From Mercurialis annua (taxonomy: Eukaryota; Streptophyta; Magnoliopsida; Malpighiales; Euphorbiaceae), in NCBI RefSeq assembly GCF_937616625.2, contig NC_065570.1, positions 41,423,665-41,487,664 on the forward strand: a stretch of 64,000 nucleotides of DNA. The letters run 5' to 3'. Of this stretch, positions 46,672-58,439 are shown piece after piece. Position numbers and translations under genes: made by a program. How positions within the stretch are numbered: position 1 is the first letter of the stretch; every line of letters begins with the position of its first letter. A model generated the notes under the pieces. It saw only the letters and a list, made by a program, of their open reading frames with translations, was not told the DNA's origin and did no database searches.

Positions 46672-46736
<65 letters not shown>
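46672..46736. repeat. R3 (TA)n microsatellite, about 65 bp
   Basis: Pure alternating AT. It lies about 480 bp after the LTR start, close to where R1 (about 460 bp) and R4 (335-385 bp) have TATA-like sequence, so it probably covers the core promoter. Confidence 0.9.
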
Positions 46737-46739
<3 letters not shown>

Positions 46740-47551
46740 AGGATAATTAAACAAAAAAAAAGAAAGGAAAAGAAGAGGCGGTGGAGTAGAAGCGGGGATG
46801 AAGTACGGATAAGTGTTCATTTTACCTAAACTTTTATTTCAATTAGTTTTCAGATATTAAAGAATTAAATATAATTAATTAGTTCAAATTAATATAAAAT
46901 GATTTATAAGTCCCGGGCGAAAAATTTTGGTATCAATATTCGCAAAATAATTTGACGAAGCTACCATCAAAGTTTTATGGAATTTGGATGTGATTTTAAT
47001 CAAGCGGGACTGATTTGAACCTAATAAATCTTCCGGGATTTATTGAAAATAAAATATAAGCCGAATTCGAATAAAAAGTATATTTTTATTCGTCTTATAT
47101 TTTATAGGATTTTTGGGTAAAGTTTTGCAAATTGTAGAATTCGTTTCCGTTTTAGCTACAGACGAATATTTAAAAATTAAATTAAAATATATGATTAAGC
47201 TAGTATCAAATGGCATTTTAGCCATTTTAGTTTCCCATAAATAGGAATAGAGTGGGACGCATATTTCATTTTGAGATTTCCATTTTGACGTGCTTGCTTA
47301 GGGTAACAGTACGCGGGCGATTTTAGGTTTCGCGATTTTGCGATTCCGACTCCGATTGTTCAATGAATCCATTAGTAATCGTGGTATTAATCTCGTATAC
47401 GAAGTTTATTTCGATATATATTTGATATTAAACGGTAAACGTATCGAATCGATCGCGTACGTATCGATTCGACGTTTTAATTATAGAATTGAATTGAATT
47501 GTGTAGTAGAGTGTTGAATTAATTTTTTTTGAGTGTTCCATAGCGTCGGAA

Positions 47552-47636
47552 CTAGGTCAGAATGACCCGGGAATCGAGATTCCCGAGGCTGCTGCACGCC
47601 ACAGCAGCCTGTGCGACCGCACAGCCTGTGACCTAG
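47552..47636 (+). promoter_or_regulatory. R3 palindrome group enclosed by an 8-bp stem (multi-branch fold)
   Basis: CTAGGTCA (47552-47559) pairs with TGACCTAG (47629-47636). Between them are GGGAATCGAGATTCCC (47569-47584), a GGCTGCTG/CAGCAGCC hairpin with a 7-nt loop (47587-47609) and CTGTGCGACCGCACAG (47609-47624). The sense RNA could form three hairpins on a closed stem. It occupies the LTR zone of the palindrome arrays in R1 and R4. Confidence 0.7.
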
Positions 47637-47906
47637 GGGGAAGAAATATAGGGTTTTTCAAACCCGACTTGGTCTGATTTTGTGTGTGACGTTTGATTCA
47701 TAATTAGATTTGAGGAGTGGTCTATCTGCCGAGTCAAAACACTAGGGTGTTTGACTAACGGGCTATCAAAAGCATATGCGTTTGGGGGATATCAGTTCTA
47801 TGAGTTTTACTTTGTGGTTTTTACTTTTGAATATTTGTATTTAAACTATTTTAAATTATGAATCACACTAGTATAATTAACCATGAAAGATCCATTGGAA
47901 AAACTT

Positions 47907-47938
47907 CCTATTGGTTTTCAATAGGACTGTGTGATCAC
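47907..47938 (+). promoter_or_regulatory. R3 hairpin B plus palindrome GTGATCAC
   Basis: CCTATTG, loop GTTTT, CAATAGG (47907-47925), then GTGATCAC at 47931-47938. Mirror-ordered relative to the minus-strand elements, as expected from its orientation. Confidence 0.65.
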
Positions 47939-48474
47939 CAGTGGTAGGCTAGATATAAGACTACGTCTAACATAGAGGTCGATTAATGTCATTGGGCGTT
48001 GGAAGTGCTAGCGACCCTGACTTAACAGTCCGAGACAGCAATAACGGTTACGGTCACAGGCAATACTGTGATGGCAGTTTCACGATTACGTCAAACACCC
48101 GGCTTAGACAGCAGTGATTCAGTTTACTGTCTAAGGCCCATGTTGTGTAGGTTGAGACCTAAACAATAGTCTACCTTCTAGGGTTTCATCTGGATCGACT
48201 AATTGTGTTACGACCCAATCTCATGGACCGAGACCGGCGCTAGGGAATGGGAGTGGTAGCTCAAAACCCTTACCAAGCCTAAAAACGTAAAATAATTTTT
48301 CCCGAGTAACATATTTCATGAATGACAAACATAAACACGTGTCATGCAACAAATATGCCAGGCTATACATCTTCCTCTGGCAATCACAAACGGTAGTATC
48401 GCAGCAAGCATCATATATACATAAGCTTAACACATCAGAGTTATATTTACAGAAAACCGTTTGAAATAAAATAA

Positions 48475-49472
48475 GAACAAAGGGTCAATTCACCCCCTCA
48501 ACTTGGCACCAAATATCAAATAAGTCATTTTCGAGCATTTTGGATCAAACAGACCCGCAACTTGCGTTTTTCGGTCAAAAAAGCCCCTCCCCAGTCTCAG
48601 CTCGGCAAGTGAATTACACTCTCCCTATAAAAATGAAAAAAGCCGTGAAACACCCTTGATATTCTATTTATTTCTTCAATTAATCCTTAATATTTTTTAA
48701 ATTTCAATTATAACTTTATAATTTAAAAAATTTAATAATTAATTTATTTTTTAATAAAAGATAAAGAACCCCATTTTACCTTTTTCCCTTCTTCTTCATC
48801 CTTCCTTCTTCTTCTTCTTCTTCCCTCCTTCTTCCTTTCTATCTCCATCCTTCTTTCCTTCCTACCACCTACTTCCGGCACCCACCGCTATCGACCTCCA
48901 CCTACCTCACCACCCTCCGCCTCGACCTTCTCAGGCGAGGAGCTGTTGCTCCTCGCCTGAGGAGCAGTAGATCTGCTCGTTAGAGCAGATCTGCCGTTTC
49001 AGGCGAGGAGCAGCAGCTCCTCGTTAGAGCTGCTGCTCCTCGTTGCTCCTCCAACAGGAGCAGATCTGCTTCTCCGACGTGGAGAAGCATATCTGCTCCC
49101 GAGGAGCAGATCTGTTGCTCCTCCGGCGAGGAGCTGAAGAGCGGTTTCCGGTGGAATGGCTCGGCGGGAGTTAATGGCGGCGGCGGCGGTTTTCTGATGA
49201 TTAGTTTAGGTGTTTAATTAGAATAATTAGGTTTAATTAGAGTTTTAATTATATTTAATTAGTATTAATTATAATTAATTAATAATAAAATATAAAATTA
49301 TTTCATCTCACTCTCTTTTTTATGTCAGAGGGGCGTTTTTGATCCGAAAATACAAGTTGCGGGTTTTTTTGATATGAAAATGTAAGTTGTGGGTCTGTTT
49401 GTACTAAAAACGTCCAAAATGACTCATTTGATATTCGATGCCAAGTTGAGGGGGTGAATTGACCCTTTGTTC
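48475..49472. mobile_element. Mutator-like MITE (998 bp), 10-bp TSD aataaaataa
   Basis: Ends GAACAAAGGGTCAATTCACC and its complement are inverted, with similarity continuing for about 60 bp. Flanks aataaaataa at 48465-48474 and 49473-49482. The other R4 LTR lacks the insert (56750-56765), which proves it moved in. The interior (48780-49200) is CT-rich, then GC-rich with repeated 'gaggagcagatctgctcc'-like units in both orientations. That may be captured host sequence, as in Pack-MULEs, but I recognise no gene. Confidence 0.9.
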
Positions 49473-50557
49473 AATAAAATAAACACAAACACCTATCTAC
49501 TGCAGCTCTAGAAGTAAAGTACTGTTTCTTTATATACTTTCAAAAATATCAGACTTTTGAACAAGGATATAAGTCCTTCACTTCAACAGTTCTTTTTCAC
49601 CTGAGAGGAAAAATTGTGAGGGGTCAGTATACAGGAATATACTGAGTGAGTTCATATATTTACTAATAAGTATTCATATAAAATATAAAACAATGCAATA
49701 GCGTTTAAATCACATGTAGTCAAGTACAGGATCCGATTGAAACCCTAATCCTCGAACATGCCAAATGTATATAATCAAATCAAAGTGATCCAAATGGTCC
49801 GGCCCCAGGATAACTCAACTGCGTCAGCTGCGACCAACCTCTTAATCCCAAGTTGTGGGTCCCGGGATAGCTCAATCGAGTTCAACCCACTAGATACGGG
49901 TCTCCGGATAGCTCAACCAAGTTCAAACTCGTATCTACATTTCATATATCCAACTTCCATATTCATATTCATAATCAAGTTCACATATGTAATAGATCGA
50001 AACCGGTGATCACGCAGTCCTATTGATGCCCAATAAGTAGCACGTTCCGTCGGATCAATACTGGTTTTAAACCAACGTGTATGCATTTCATATAAAGAAT
50101 TCGCATTGAATACATTCAAATCAAACATAAAGCAATATAATTCATTTGCTTGTGTAAATACTTTAAAAGTAAATGTATATAAACTCACATAAAACGCTAT
50201 TCAAAAATACTTATGTGCTCATAAACGTCAAGCTTCCCGAACCCCTGGTCCAGCTGCTCCTTGCCTCGCCGGATCTAAAATGATTTTAAAACAATTGAAT
50301 CACATTAAAACCCTATTCTAGGATTGATTCTAGACTCGAGACACTATATATAAAATCTATTGACTATCGTGCTTCTCACGAGTTCAATCCCGATAAACGG
50401 TTTCTAACTCGTTTCAGTTCGTGTTTCTCATTTGAAATGATTCTCAATTAACCTCGTTAGGTCAAACAACTCATGTTAATCGATAACTAATCGATTTTGA
50501 TAACTCTACGCGAAAACGGAACTAGATTCGAAAATAAAACGATCGGCCGAAACACTA

Positions 50558-50670
50558 GTCGCACAGTCCCTCTAGACTGTGCATTCGCACAGTCTTGCTG
50601 TGCGTTCGCACTGCACTATGCGATCGCACAGTATGTTGTGCATTCGCACAGCTGGACCGTGCGACGCACA
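50558..50670. repeat. R4 palindrome array, 3' LTR copy, about five units
   Basis: Units of the TGTGCATTCGCACA, TGTGCGTTCGCACT, ATGCGATCGCACAG and CGTGCGACGCAC types. The 5' LTR copy has about nine. The difference lies at the left, where three 20-bp units are absent here. Confidence 0.88.
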
Positions 50671-51400
50671 GCCGCGGGTTTTTACCCCGGCCTTGATTTA
50701 GACGTGCTTCCAACTTATCAGACGCTCTAATTCCATCACGCACTGCTCAATTACGTCGAAAACTCAAGATTCATGCTTAAAACGTCAAATTCAAACTCAA
50801 AATCGCTAAAACGATAAAACCGTTCCGTAGCCTAAAACTTTAACTCGACATATAATCAAATTTATCCATTTAAAAGGCGAAACGCCAAGCTTACCGTGAT
50901 TCCTTGTTGAAATACGATCTATTCGAGTAATAGAACGTCGAAAACGGACGAGAAACGGAGATCTAGCGAAGAAACGTTATTGATCGTCGAAATGAAATGA
51001 AAGATGAAAATTATAGCTTTTGGATCATTCCTTCATTCATATCTCTTCTTGTATATATACTTGGCTAAAGTACACTTTGGTGCTTGAAACTTTCATAAGT
51101 TGCAATTTAGTCCAAAACTTATCCGCGTCCAAAAGTTAAACAGTCTCCGATTGACTCGAAAACTTTTACCATAAATATTATAAAATATTTTGAGGACTTT
51201 GGCGAAATAATTTCTATCTCGGGATTTATAATTTATTTTATATTAATTTTCTAAGCTTTTCCTTCGGATTTAGCTAATTCGCTCGATAACAATTATTCTA
51301 AATTCTCGATATAATTAAATTAAATCCATTTTAATTTAATTTATCGGAATCTACGACACGTGGCACGACTTTATTATTTTAAAATCTTTGGGGTATTACA

Positions 51401-51440
51401 TTCACCCCCCCCCCCTTAAAATAATTGTCCTCGAATTTTA
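51401..51440 (-). promoter_or_regulatory. R4 polypurine tract with an 11-G run
   Basis: Minus strand AAGGGGGGGGGGGTGAA abuts the 3' LTR (11 C on the plus strand, 51405-51415). The upstream AAATTCGAGGACAATTAT is a decayed version of the inverted repeat in R1 and R2. Confidence 0.8.
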
Positions 51441-52138
51441 AACTTTAGCCACGTACCTTGAGTGAATAAGTACGGATACTTTTCCCTCATATCTTCTTTT
51501 GTTTCCCACGTGCATTCTTCTACGGACTGACTCCTCCAAAGGACATTCACCATTGGAATCTTCTTTGTTCGCAGTTGTCGTATTTACGTGTCAATGATCT
51601 GCATTGATTGCTCCTCGTAGGTTAATTCTTTACTTACGTCCACCACTTACGGTTGGATTATTCGAGAAGGATCAGATACATATTTCCGAAGCATGGAAAT
51701 ATGAAAGATAGGATGTACTTGCGACATCTCCGGTGGTAAATCCAGCTTGTAGGCAATGGAGCCTATGCGTTCTACAATCTGATATGGTCCGACGTCCCTC
51801 GAAGACAATTTACCCTTCTTTCTGAAACGAATCACTCCTTTCATCGGTGATACTTTGAGGAAAACATAGTCTCCGATTTGAAATTCAATGTCTTTTCTCT
51901 TGGGATCCGCATAGCTCTTCTGTCGAGTGAATGTAGTGTTCCAACGTTGTTTGATCAACGGTACTTTTTCAGAAGTAATATGGATAATCTCTGCTCCAGT
52001 CAACTTTCTCTCCCCAACTTCATCCCAACATATAGGGGATTGACATTTACGTCCGTATAATGCTTCGTATGGAGCCATCTCGATGCTCGAGTGGTAGCTG
52101 TTTTTGTAAGAAAACTCGACTAAAGGTAGATACGTGCC
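51430..52138 (-). pseudogene. R4 integrase C-terminal region and chromodomain remnant
   Basis: An open stretch at 52078-51647 reads [20 protein letters not shown], then VSPMKGVIRFRKKGKL, then HISMLRKYVSDPSRIIQP, and ends in a stop. Past the stop a chromodomain remnant (VNVLWRSQSVEECTWETKED) can be read to about 51480. It parallels R2 residues 1450-1655. Confidence 0.85.
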
Positions 52139-53551
52139 CTAACTACCTCCGAAATCTAGTACGCATAGTTGAAGTTCTAATGTTTGAATCGTTCGCCCAT
52201 ACTGACCGTCCGTCTGAGGATGAAAAACAGTGCTGAAGTTTAATCGCGTTCCCAACGCTTCTTGTATACTCTTCCACAAGTGAGAGGTAAATACATAACC
52301 TATATCTGAAACAATTGACACCGGAACTCCATGTAGGCTTACAATCTTATCGATGTAAAACTGCGCCAACTTTGCTGCCGAATATGTCGTCTTAATAGGT
52401 ATAAAGTGCGCTGACTTTGTCAAACGATCTACGATTACCCAAATGGAATCAAAGCCTTTCTGTGTTTTGGGCAATCCAACCACAAAATTCATCGTGATTT
52501 ATTCCCATTTCCACTCCGGAATAGGTAACGGCTGAAGAAATCCGTAGGGTCTCTGATGCTCCAACTTGACTTGCTGACAAGTCGGACATTTTGCTACAAA
52601 TTCTGCGATGTCTTTCCTCATTCCACTCCACCCGTACGTTTTCCTGATGTCATGGTACATCTTTGTAGAACAGGATGAACGTTGTAAATCATTCCATGGG
52701 TTTCTTCCATGATCTTCTGTCTCAAATCTTCCATGTCTGGTACACATAATCGATTGCCATATTTCAACATCCCGTTGGCGATGCTGATATCTTTTCTTTC
52801 CTTGCTGAACTTCAATTAGATGCTTCAATTTAGGGTCGTCGACCTCTAACTCTTTAATTCAGTCTATCAAAGTCGATTGTATAGTTAGCTGAGCATTCAG
52901 GTTTCCAAGAAATGAAACCTCGAATCTAACTCCCTGGTTGAACATCGTATGAATTTCTTTGACTAATGGCCTCCGCCATGTCGTTGAAATATGCGCGAGA
53001 CTTCCTTCCGATTTTCTACTTAAAGTGTCCGCAACTACGTTGGCTTTTCCTGGATGGTATTATACCGTGCAGTCGTAGTCTTTCAATAAATCCATCCATC
53101 TCCTCTGCCTGAGGTTCAGCTCCTGTTGATCGAAAATATACTTTAACCTCTTGTGATCTGTAAATATCTCGCACGTGGCGCCGTACAAATAGTGTCTTCA
53201 GATCTTTAGTGCGAAAATCACCGCTACTAGCTCTAAGTCACGAGTCGGATAGTTCATTTCGTGTTTCTTGAGTTGTCGCGAAGCATACGCAATCACTTGA
53301 CCATGTTGCATACGGACGCATCCTAGTCCAACTCTTGACGCATCACATTACACCGTGAATCCTTCTGTTCCTTTTGGTAGTGTTAGAACTGGCGCCGTTG
53401 TCAGGCACTCTTTCTGTTCCAGAAAACTGAGTTCACACTGATCTGTCTAGTTGAATTTAGCATTCTTTTGAGTTAACTTCATCAATGGTACAGCGATCTT
53501 CGAAAAGACCTGTACGAATCGTCTATAGTATCCCGCTAAACCGAGGAAACT
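52139..53551 (-). pseudogene. R4 RNase H and integrase core, inactivated
   Basis: RNase H (about 53400-53000) is present with stops. The integrase zinc finger reads [20 protein letters not shown] and [14 protein letters not shown] (52690-52540) after a frameshift that removes the first His segment. The core at 52492-52139 starts MNFVVGLPK where R2 has MDFVVGLPR, and ends GQYGRTIQTLE where R2 has [11 protein letters not shown]. Two of the three catalytic acids are therefore lost (D to N, E to G). Confidence 0.85.
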
Positions 53552-54835
53552 TCAAACTTCGGTAACCGAGTGAGGTCGTTTCCATTCCAACACGGCTTCG
53601 ATCTTCTTTGGGTCAACCTTAATACCACTTTGAGATACCACATGACCTAAGAAAGATACTTCCGTTAGCCAAAATTCACTTTTAAAAAATTTGGCATAAA
53701 GTTGATGTTCTCTCAGCGTCTGAAGTACTATTCGCAGATGATTTGCATGCTCCTCTTCTGTACGTGAATAAATTAAAATTTCGTCGATAAATACAATCAC
53801 GAAATTATCCAAGAATGGCTTGAACACGCTATTCATTAGATCCATGAAGGCTGCCGGAATATTCGTTAATCCGAATGACATAACAAAAAAGTCGTAATGT
53901 CCGTATCGAGTTCGAAAAACATTCTTCTGAATGTCGTCATCGTGAATCTTAAGCTGATGATAGCCTGATCTTAATTCAATCTTGGAGAAATACTTCGCTC
54001 CTTGTAACTGGTCGAATAAATCGTCGATTCTAGGTAACAGATATTTGTTCTTGATCGTCACCTTGTTCAGCTGTCGATAATCTATACAGAGTCGAAGCGA
54101 TCCATCTTTCTTTTTCACGAACAGCACTGGTGCACCCCATGGGGATACACTCGATCTGATAAAGCCACAATTAAATAACTCTTCTAGCTGATCTTTCAAC
54201 TCTTTGAGCTCTGCAGGTGCCATAGGATAAGGGGGTATCGATATCGGCTTCGTACCAGGGGCTAATTCGATATAGAACTCAATCTCGTGATCTGGAGGTA
54301 AACTAGGTAATTCTTCTGGAAAAACGTCTGGATAGTCAGATACCACTAGTACATCGCTTAAGTTTACGCTTTTCTTCTCCACGTCTCGTACTATGGCTAG
54401 AAATCCTTTGCATCCCTTCTTTAACATACGACAAACTTTAAGAGCGGAAATGATATTCGTAGGAGATTCCATCTTATCACCGTTGATTGAAATTGCTTCA
54501 ATTCCAGGTGTATTGAACGTTACTGTCTTCTTCCGGTAATCCACATTGACATAGTGCTGAGCTAGCCAATCCATTCCTAGTATGACGTCAAAAGCTAATA
54601 CCTCAAGTAAGATTAAATCCACAAGCAAATCTCGTTCTTGAACTCTTACGGGACAAGATGGATAAACGATACTAACTTCCACACTCTCACCAACTAGGGT
54701 GGCTACTGACAAAGGGTTCATAAGGTATGCTGGTTGCACTCCTAACTTACTAGGAAAGCTAGACGAAATAAATGAATGCGTAGCACCCGGATCAAACAAA
54801 ACTAATGCGTCTTCAGAAGCGATAGAAAAGTACCT
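53552..54835 (-). pseudogene. R4 protease and reverse transcriptase, partly open
   Basis: A 415-residue open stretch (54799-53552) starts at the protease motif FDPGATHSF (R2 has FDAGATHSF; the usual DSG/DTG is DPG here). It continues through [12 protein letters not shown] and [19 protein letters not shown] to [13 protein letters not shown] and [15 protein letters not shown]. The FIDD catalytic motif is FIDE. Stops separate it from gag upstream and RNase H downstream. Length and order match R2 residues 540-955. Confidence 0.9.
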
Positions 54836-56220
54836 TGCACAACCGCATTGGAAGCCTGAACCTCCTGAGGATTCAGTCCAAAAACCCTGGCCTAACTTCC
54901 GCCAGCTTGTGAAGTCTGACTAGTACCACGGCCTCCACCATTCCTTCCTCCTCGATTCCCATAACCACGGCCTCTCTGGCTAGTGAATGTACTTCCCGTC
55001 TGATCATACCCTGACGCTGCTTGATGTGCAGTTCTCTGCTGATGATAGGAAGGTTGCACTACTGTAGTCATGGAGCCTTGAAGCATCTACCTCGGACAAT
55101 CCATCGCAAAATGACCATGTTGGCCACAGTTAAAACACGCTCCAGAAACGCTACGACACACTCCATAGTGTCTCTTGTTGCAATTCAGACAAATAGGTGG
55201 TCCGCCTCCCATGTCACTCATGTATCTGGCACCAAATCCTGTGCCTGATGCTCTAACCCGAGATCCATGTCGAGTCTTCTTGCGTTCTCGCTGATGTGAT
55301 GTGGGTCGAGAGTAATTCCCAACGTATGACGGGGTAGGTGCGCTCTATACGCTGCGAAACGCATTACTTCTCATGGGTGTAACATTAGAAGGATTTGGAA
55401 TCCTTCCAAAACGGATCAGAGAAACTTCCATTTGTCTAGCGCTGTCGATCAGTTGCACCAGAGTCCTTCCGATAGCAGAAGTCAAACTCACAAATTCGGG
55501 TCCTAAACCCTCAATAAACCTCGAAATTCACCCTTACTGGTTCTGCAGTCAGATGAGGTGCAAATCTACTTGCCCTAGTAAACTCAGTCACATATTCTTA
55601 CATGGATCGATTGCCTCTGCTTAAAGTTAGCCACTGACCGCGATAGTTCTCTGTTACTGCAAATGGTAGGAAATACTCCCTATAGCGATTCACGAATTCA
55701 GTCCAAGTCATAGTGTCCATCGTTAGCTGAATATGGCGCTGAAACCAGTCCTTTGCAGGTCCTCGCATAGACATTTCCACCATGATGATGGACTGCCTCT
55801 CATTAGCTTGTAAACGTCGAGTGTTACGTTCTACTTCCTCCAGGAAGTCCAGAGCATCTTCAGAGCCGTCAAACTTAGTTGGCTTAAGGCGCATGTAAGC
55901 CAAGACGATATCTCGATCAGTAAAAGCAAGATTACGTAACTGTTGCTGCTGTAGTTGTTCACGATGCATAGCCTTCACCACTTCCTGATTAGCTTGCATA
56001 GCTGCAATTCTCGTAAGAAATTGATTTAGGTCAAATCCTAAGACGTTAGGTTGTTGGGCTTGCGCCTGCACCTCTGGTGCCTGAGCATGGGCCTCTTGGC
56101 CTCCACCACCTTCGTGAACAGAAGACTCATCTTGAGCTTCTGCGAGTACATCATGTGCTCGCTCAATAACATTTCGTGCTGCAGCGGCAGCTCGTTCTTC
56201 TTCTTGTCATTGGTCAGACA
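54836..56220 (-). pseudogene. R4 gag, broken
   Basis: Read from MSDQ near 56220, with an immediate TGA stop four codons in. Then an Ala/Glu-rich N-terminus, then an open stretch at 56071-55598 with FDLNQFLTRIAAMQANQE, LDFLEEVERNTRRLQANERQ and GPAKDWFQRHIQL, which matches the R2 capsid-like domain. Frameshifts follow (55600-55300). A zinc-knuckle remnant (CFNCGQHGHFAMDCP) can be read at about 55135-55090, then a Gly/Arg-rich tail (GNRGGRNGGGRG). Confidence 0.85.
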
Positions 56221-56471
56221 TCCTGACCAAGACAAACAGCGTTACATAACCGTATAAACGCATATCATCACAAACGTGAGTCGTATATAACGCGCATCTC
56301 ATCACATGCGAACAAACACACTTATAATAGACTCACATCCTACAGGGAAAGCTAAAAAGTTTGAAAATCATACGAATACTTAACAAAGACAAGACTCGAA
56401 TCCTATGTGCTGCGGTAGATTCCTAGGAAAATCGATCACTCATTCGACATAAGCAAAGGTAACTGGACCAT

Positions 56472-56483
56472 GCTCTGATACCA
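56472..56483 (-). promoter_or_regulatory. R4 primer binding site (initiator tRNA-Met type)
   Basis: Minus strand TGGTATCAGAGC, four bases from the LTR, identical to R1 and R2. Confidence 0.9.
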
Positions 56484-57830
56484 ACATTGTCACGACCCAA
56501 TCTCATGGGTCGAGACTGGCGCTAGGGAATAGGAGTGGTAGCTCCGAAACCCTTAGCAAGCCTAAAAACGTAAAATAATTTTTCTCGAGTAACATACGTA
56601 ATGCATGACAAACATAAACACGTGTCATGCAACAAATATGCCAAGCTATACATCTTCCTCTGGCAATCACAAACGGCAGTATCGCAGCAAGCATCATATA
56701 TACATAAGCTTAAAACATCAGTGTTATATTTACAGAAAACCGTTTGAAAAAAAATAAAAACAAACACCTATCTACTGCAGCTCTAGAAGGAAAGTACTGT
56801 TTCTTTAGATACTTTCAAAAATATCAGACTTTTGAACAAGGATAGAAGTGCTTCACTTCAACAATTATTTTTCACCTGAGAGGAAAACTGTCAGGAGTCA
56901 GTATACGGGAATATACTGCGTGAGTTCATATATTTACTAATAAGTATTCATATAAAACATTAAACAATGCAATAGCGTTTAAATCACATTTAGTCAAGTA
57001 CAGGATCCGATTGAAACCCTAATCCTCAAACATGCCAAACATATATAATCAAATCAAAGTGATCCAAATGGTCCGGCCCCGAGATAACTCAACCGCGTCA
57101 GCCGCGACCAACCTCTTAATCCCAAGTTGTGGGTCCCGGGATAGCTCAACCGAGTTCAATCCACTAGATACGGGTCTCGGGATAGCTCGACCGAGTTCAA
57201 CCACGTATCTACATTTCATATATCCAACTTCGATATTCATATTCATAATCAGGTTCACAGCTGTAATAGATCAAAACCGGTGATCACGCAGTCCTATTGA
57301 CGCCCAATAGGTAGCACGTTCCATCGGATCAATACTGGTTTTAAACCAACGTGTATGCATTTCATATAAAGAATTCGCATTGAATACATTCAAATCAAAC
57401 ATAAAGCAATATAATTCATTTGCTTGTGGAAATACTTCAAAAGTAAATGTATATAAACTCACAGAAAACGCTATTCAAAAATACTTTCGGTGCTCAGAAA
57501 TATCAAGCTTCCCGAGCCCCTGGTCCAGTTGCTCCTTGCCTCGCCGGATCTAAAACGATTTCAAAACAATTGACTCACATCAGAATCCTGTTCTAGGATT
57601 GATTCTAGACTCGAGACACGACATATAAAATTTATTGACAATCGTGCTTTGCACGAGTTCAATCCCGATGAACGGTTTCTAACTCGTTCCAGTTCGTGTT
57701 TCTTTTTTGAAACGATTCTCAATTAACGTCGTTAGGTCAAACAACTCACGTTAATCGATAACTAATCGATTCCGATAACTCTATGCGAAAACGGAACTAG
57801 ATTCGAAAATAAAACGATCTGCCGAAACAC

Positions 57831-58010
57831 TGTGCGTTCGCACACAGGACTGTGCGTTCGCACACAGGACTGTGCGTTCGCACACAGGATTGTGCGATCG
57901 CACAGTCCCTCCAGACTATGCGTTCGCACATTCTTGCTGTACGTTCGCACAGCAATGTGCGATCGCACAGTATGCTGTGCGTTCTCACAGCTGGACCGTG
58001 CGGCGCACAG
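57831..58010. repeat. R4 palindrome array, 5' LTR copy, about nine units
   Basis: Three units of TGTGCGTTCGCACA with an identical 'caggac' spacing, then TGTGCGATCGCACA, ATGCGTTCGCACA, TGTACGTTCGCACA, TGTGCGATCGCACA, TGTGCGTTCTCACA and CGTGCGGCGCAC. The CG-NN-CG centre is the same as in R1 with different outer arms. Confidence 0.9.
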
Positions 58011-58386
58011 CCGCGGGTTTTCACCCTGGGCTTGATTCCGACGTGCTTCCAACTTATCAAACGCTCTAATTTCATCCCGCACTGCTCAATAACATCGAAA
58101 ACTCAAGATTCATGCTTAAAACGTCAAATTCAAACTCCAAATCGCTAAAACGATAAAACCGTTCCGTAACCTAAAACTTTAACTCGATATATAATCAAAT
58201 TTATCCATTTAAAAGGCGAAACTTCAAGCTTACCGTCATTCCTCGTCGAAGTACGATGGATCCGAGCTATAGAACGTCGAAAACGGACGAGAAACAGAGA
58301 TCGAGCGAAGAAACATAATTGATCGTCGAAATGAAATGAAAGATGAAAATTATAGCTTTTGGATCATTCCTTCATTCATATCTCTT

Positions 58387-58388
<2 letters not shown>

Positions 58389-58438
<50 letters not shown>
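58389..58438. repeat. R4 (TA)25 at the putative TATA box
   Basis: The other R4 LTR has only a short tatatata at this spot (about 51051-51060), with the same flanks (catatctcttctt on one side, acttggc on the other). The microsatellite therefore expanded in one LTR after insertion, at a TATA-like site. Confidence 0.85.

Positions 58439-58439
<1 letters not shown>

Larger units (their letters stand above)
46192..48205 (+). mobile_element. R3 3' LTR, first part (interrupted by R4)
   Basis: From TGTAATACCCC to the R4 target aattg (48201-48205). The LTR resumes at 58779 and ends GGATCGTGACA at 59421, giving about 2.66 kb in all. It contains a (TA)n tract, a palindrome group inside a closing stem (47552-47636) and hairpin B (47907-47925). 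Confidence 0.88.
48206..51400 (-). mobile_element. R4 3' LTR (with nested MITE)
   Basis: Starts TGTTACGACCC (the partner LTR has TGTCACGACCC) and ends GGGGTATTACA. Without the 998-bp MITE and its duplication it would be about 2.19 kb. Hairpin A at 49625-49644; GTGATCAC at 50006-50013; hairpin B at 50019-50037, with one arm mutated to CAATAAG; palindrome array at about 50558-50670. The short TATATATA near 51051-51060 is the unexpanded form of the (TA)25 in the other LTR. Confidence 0.9.

Noticed and set aside
46672..46736. (TA)n tracts as replication origins or matrix attachment sites
   Set aside because: Each lies within an element at a TATA-like position; simple expansion explains them without further assumptions.
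47552..47636. A tRNA gene, because of the cloverleaf-like fold
   Set aside because: No A or B box, no GTTCGANTC T-loop, wrong arm lengths and no anticodon-like loop.
53552..54799. 415-residue frame as a separate host protease or reverse transcriptase gene
   Set aside because: It lies between R4 LTRs in the right order with other pol pieces; DPG and FIDE changes and flanking stops show a dead retrotransposon fragment.
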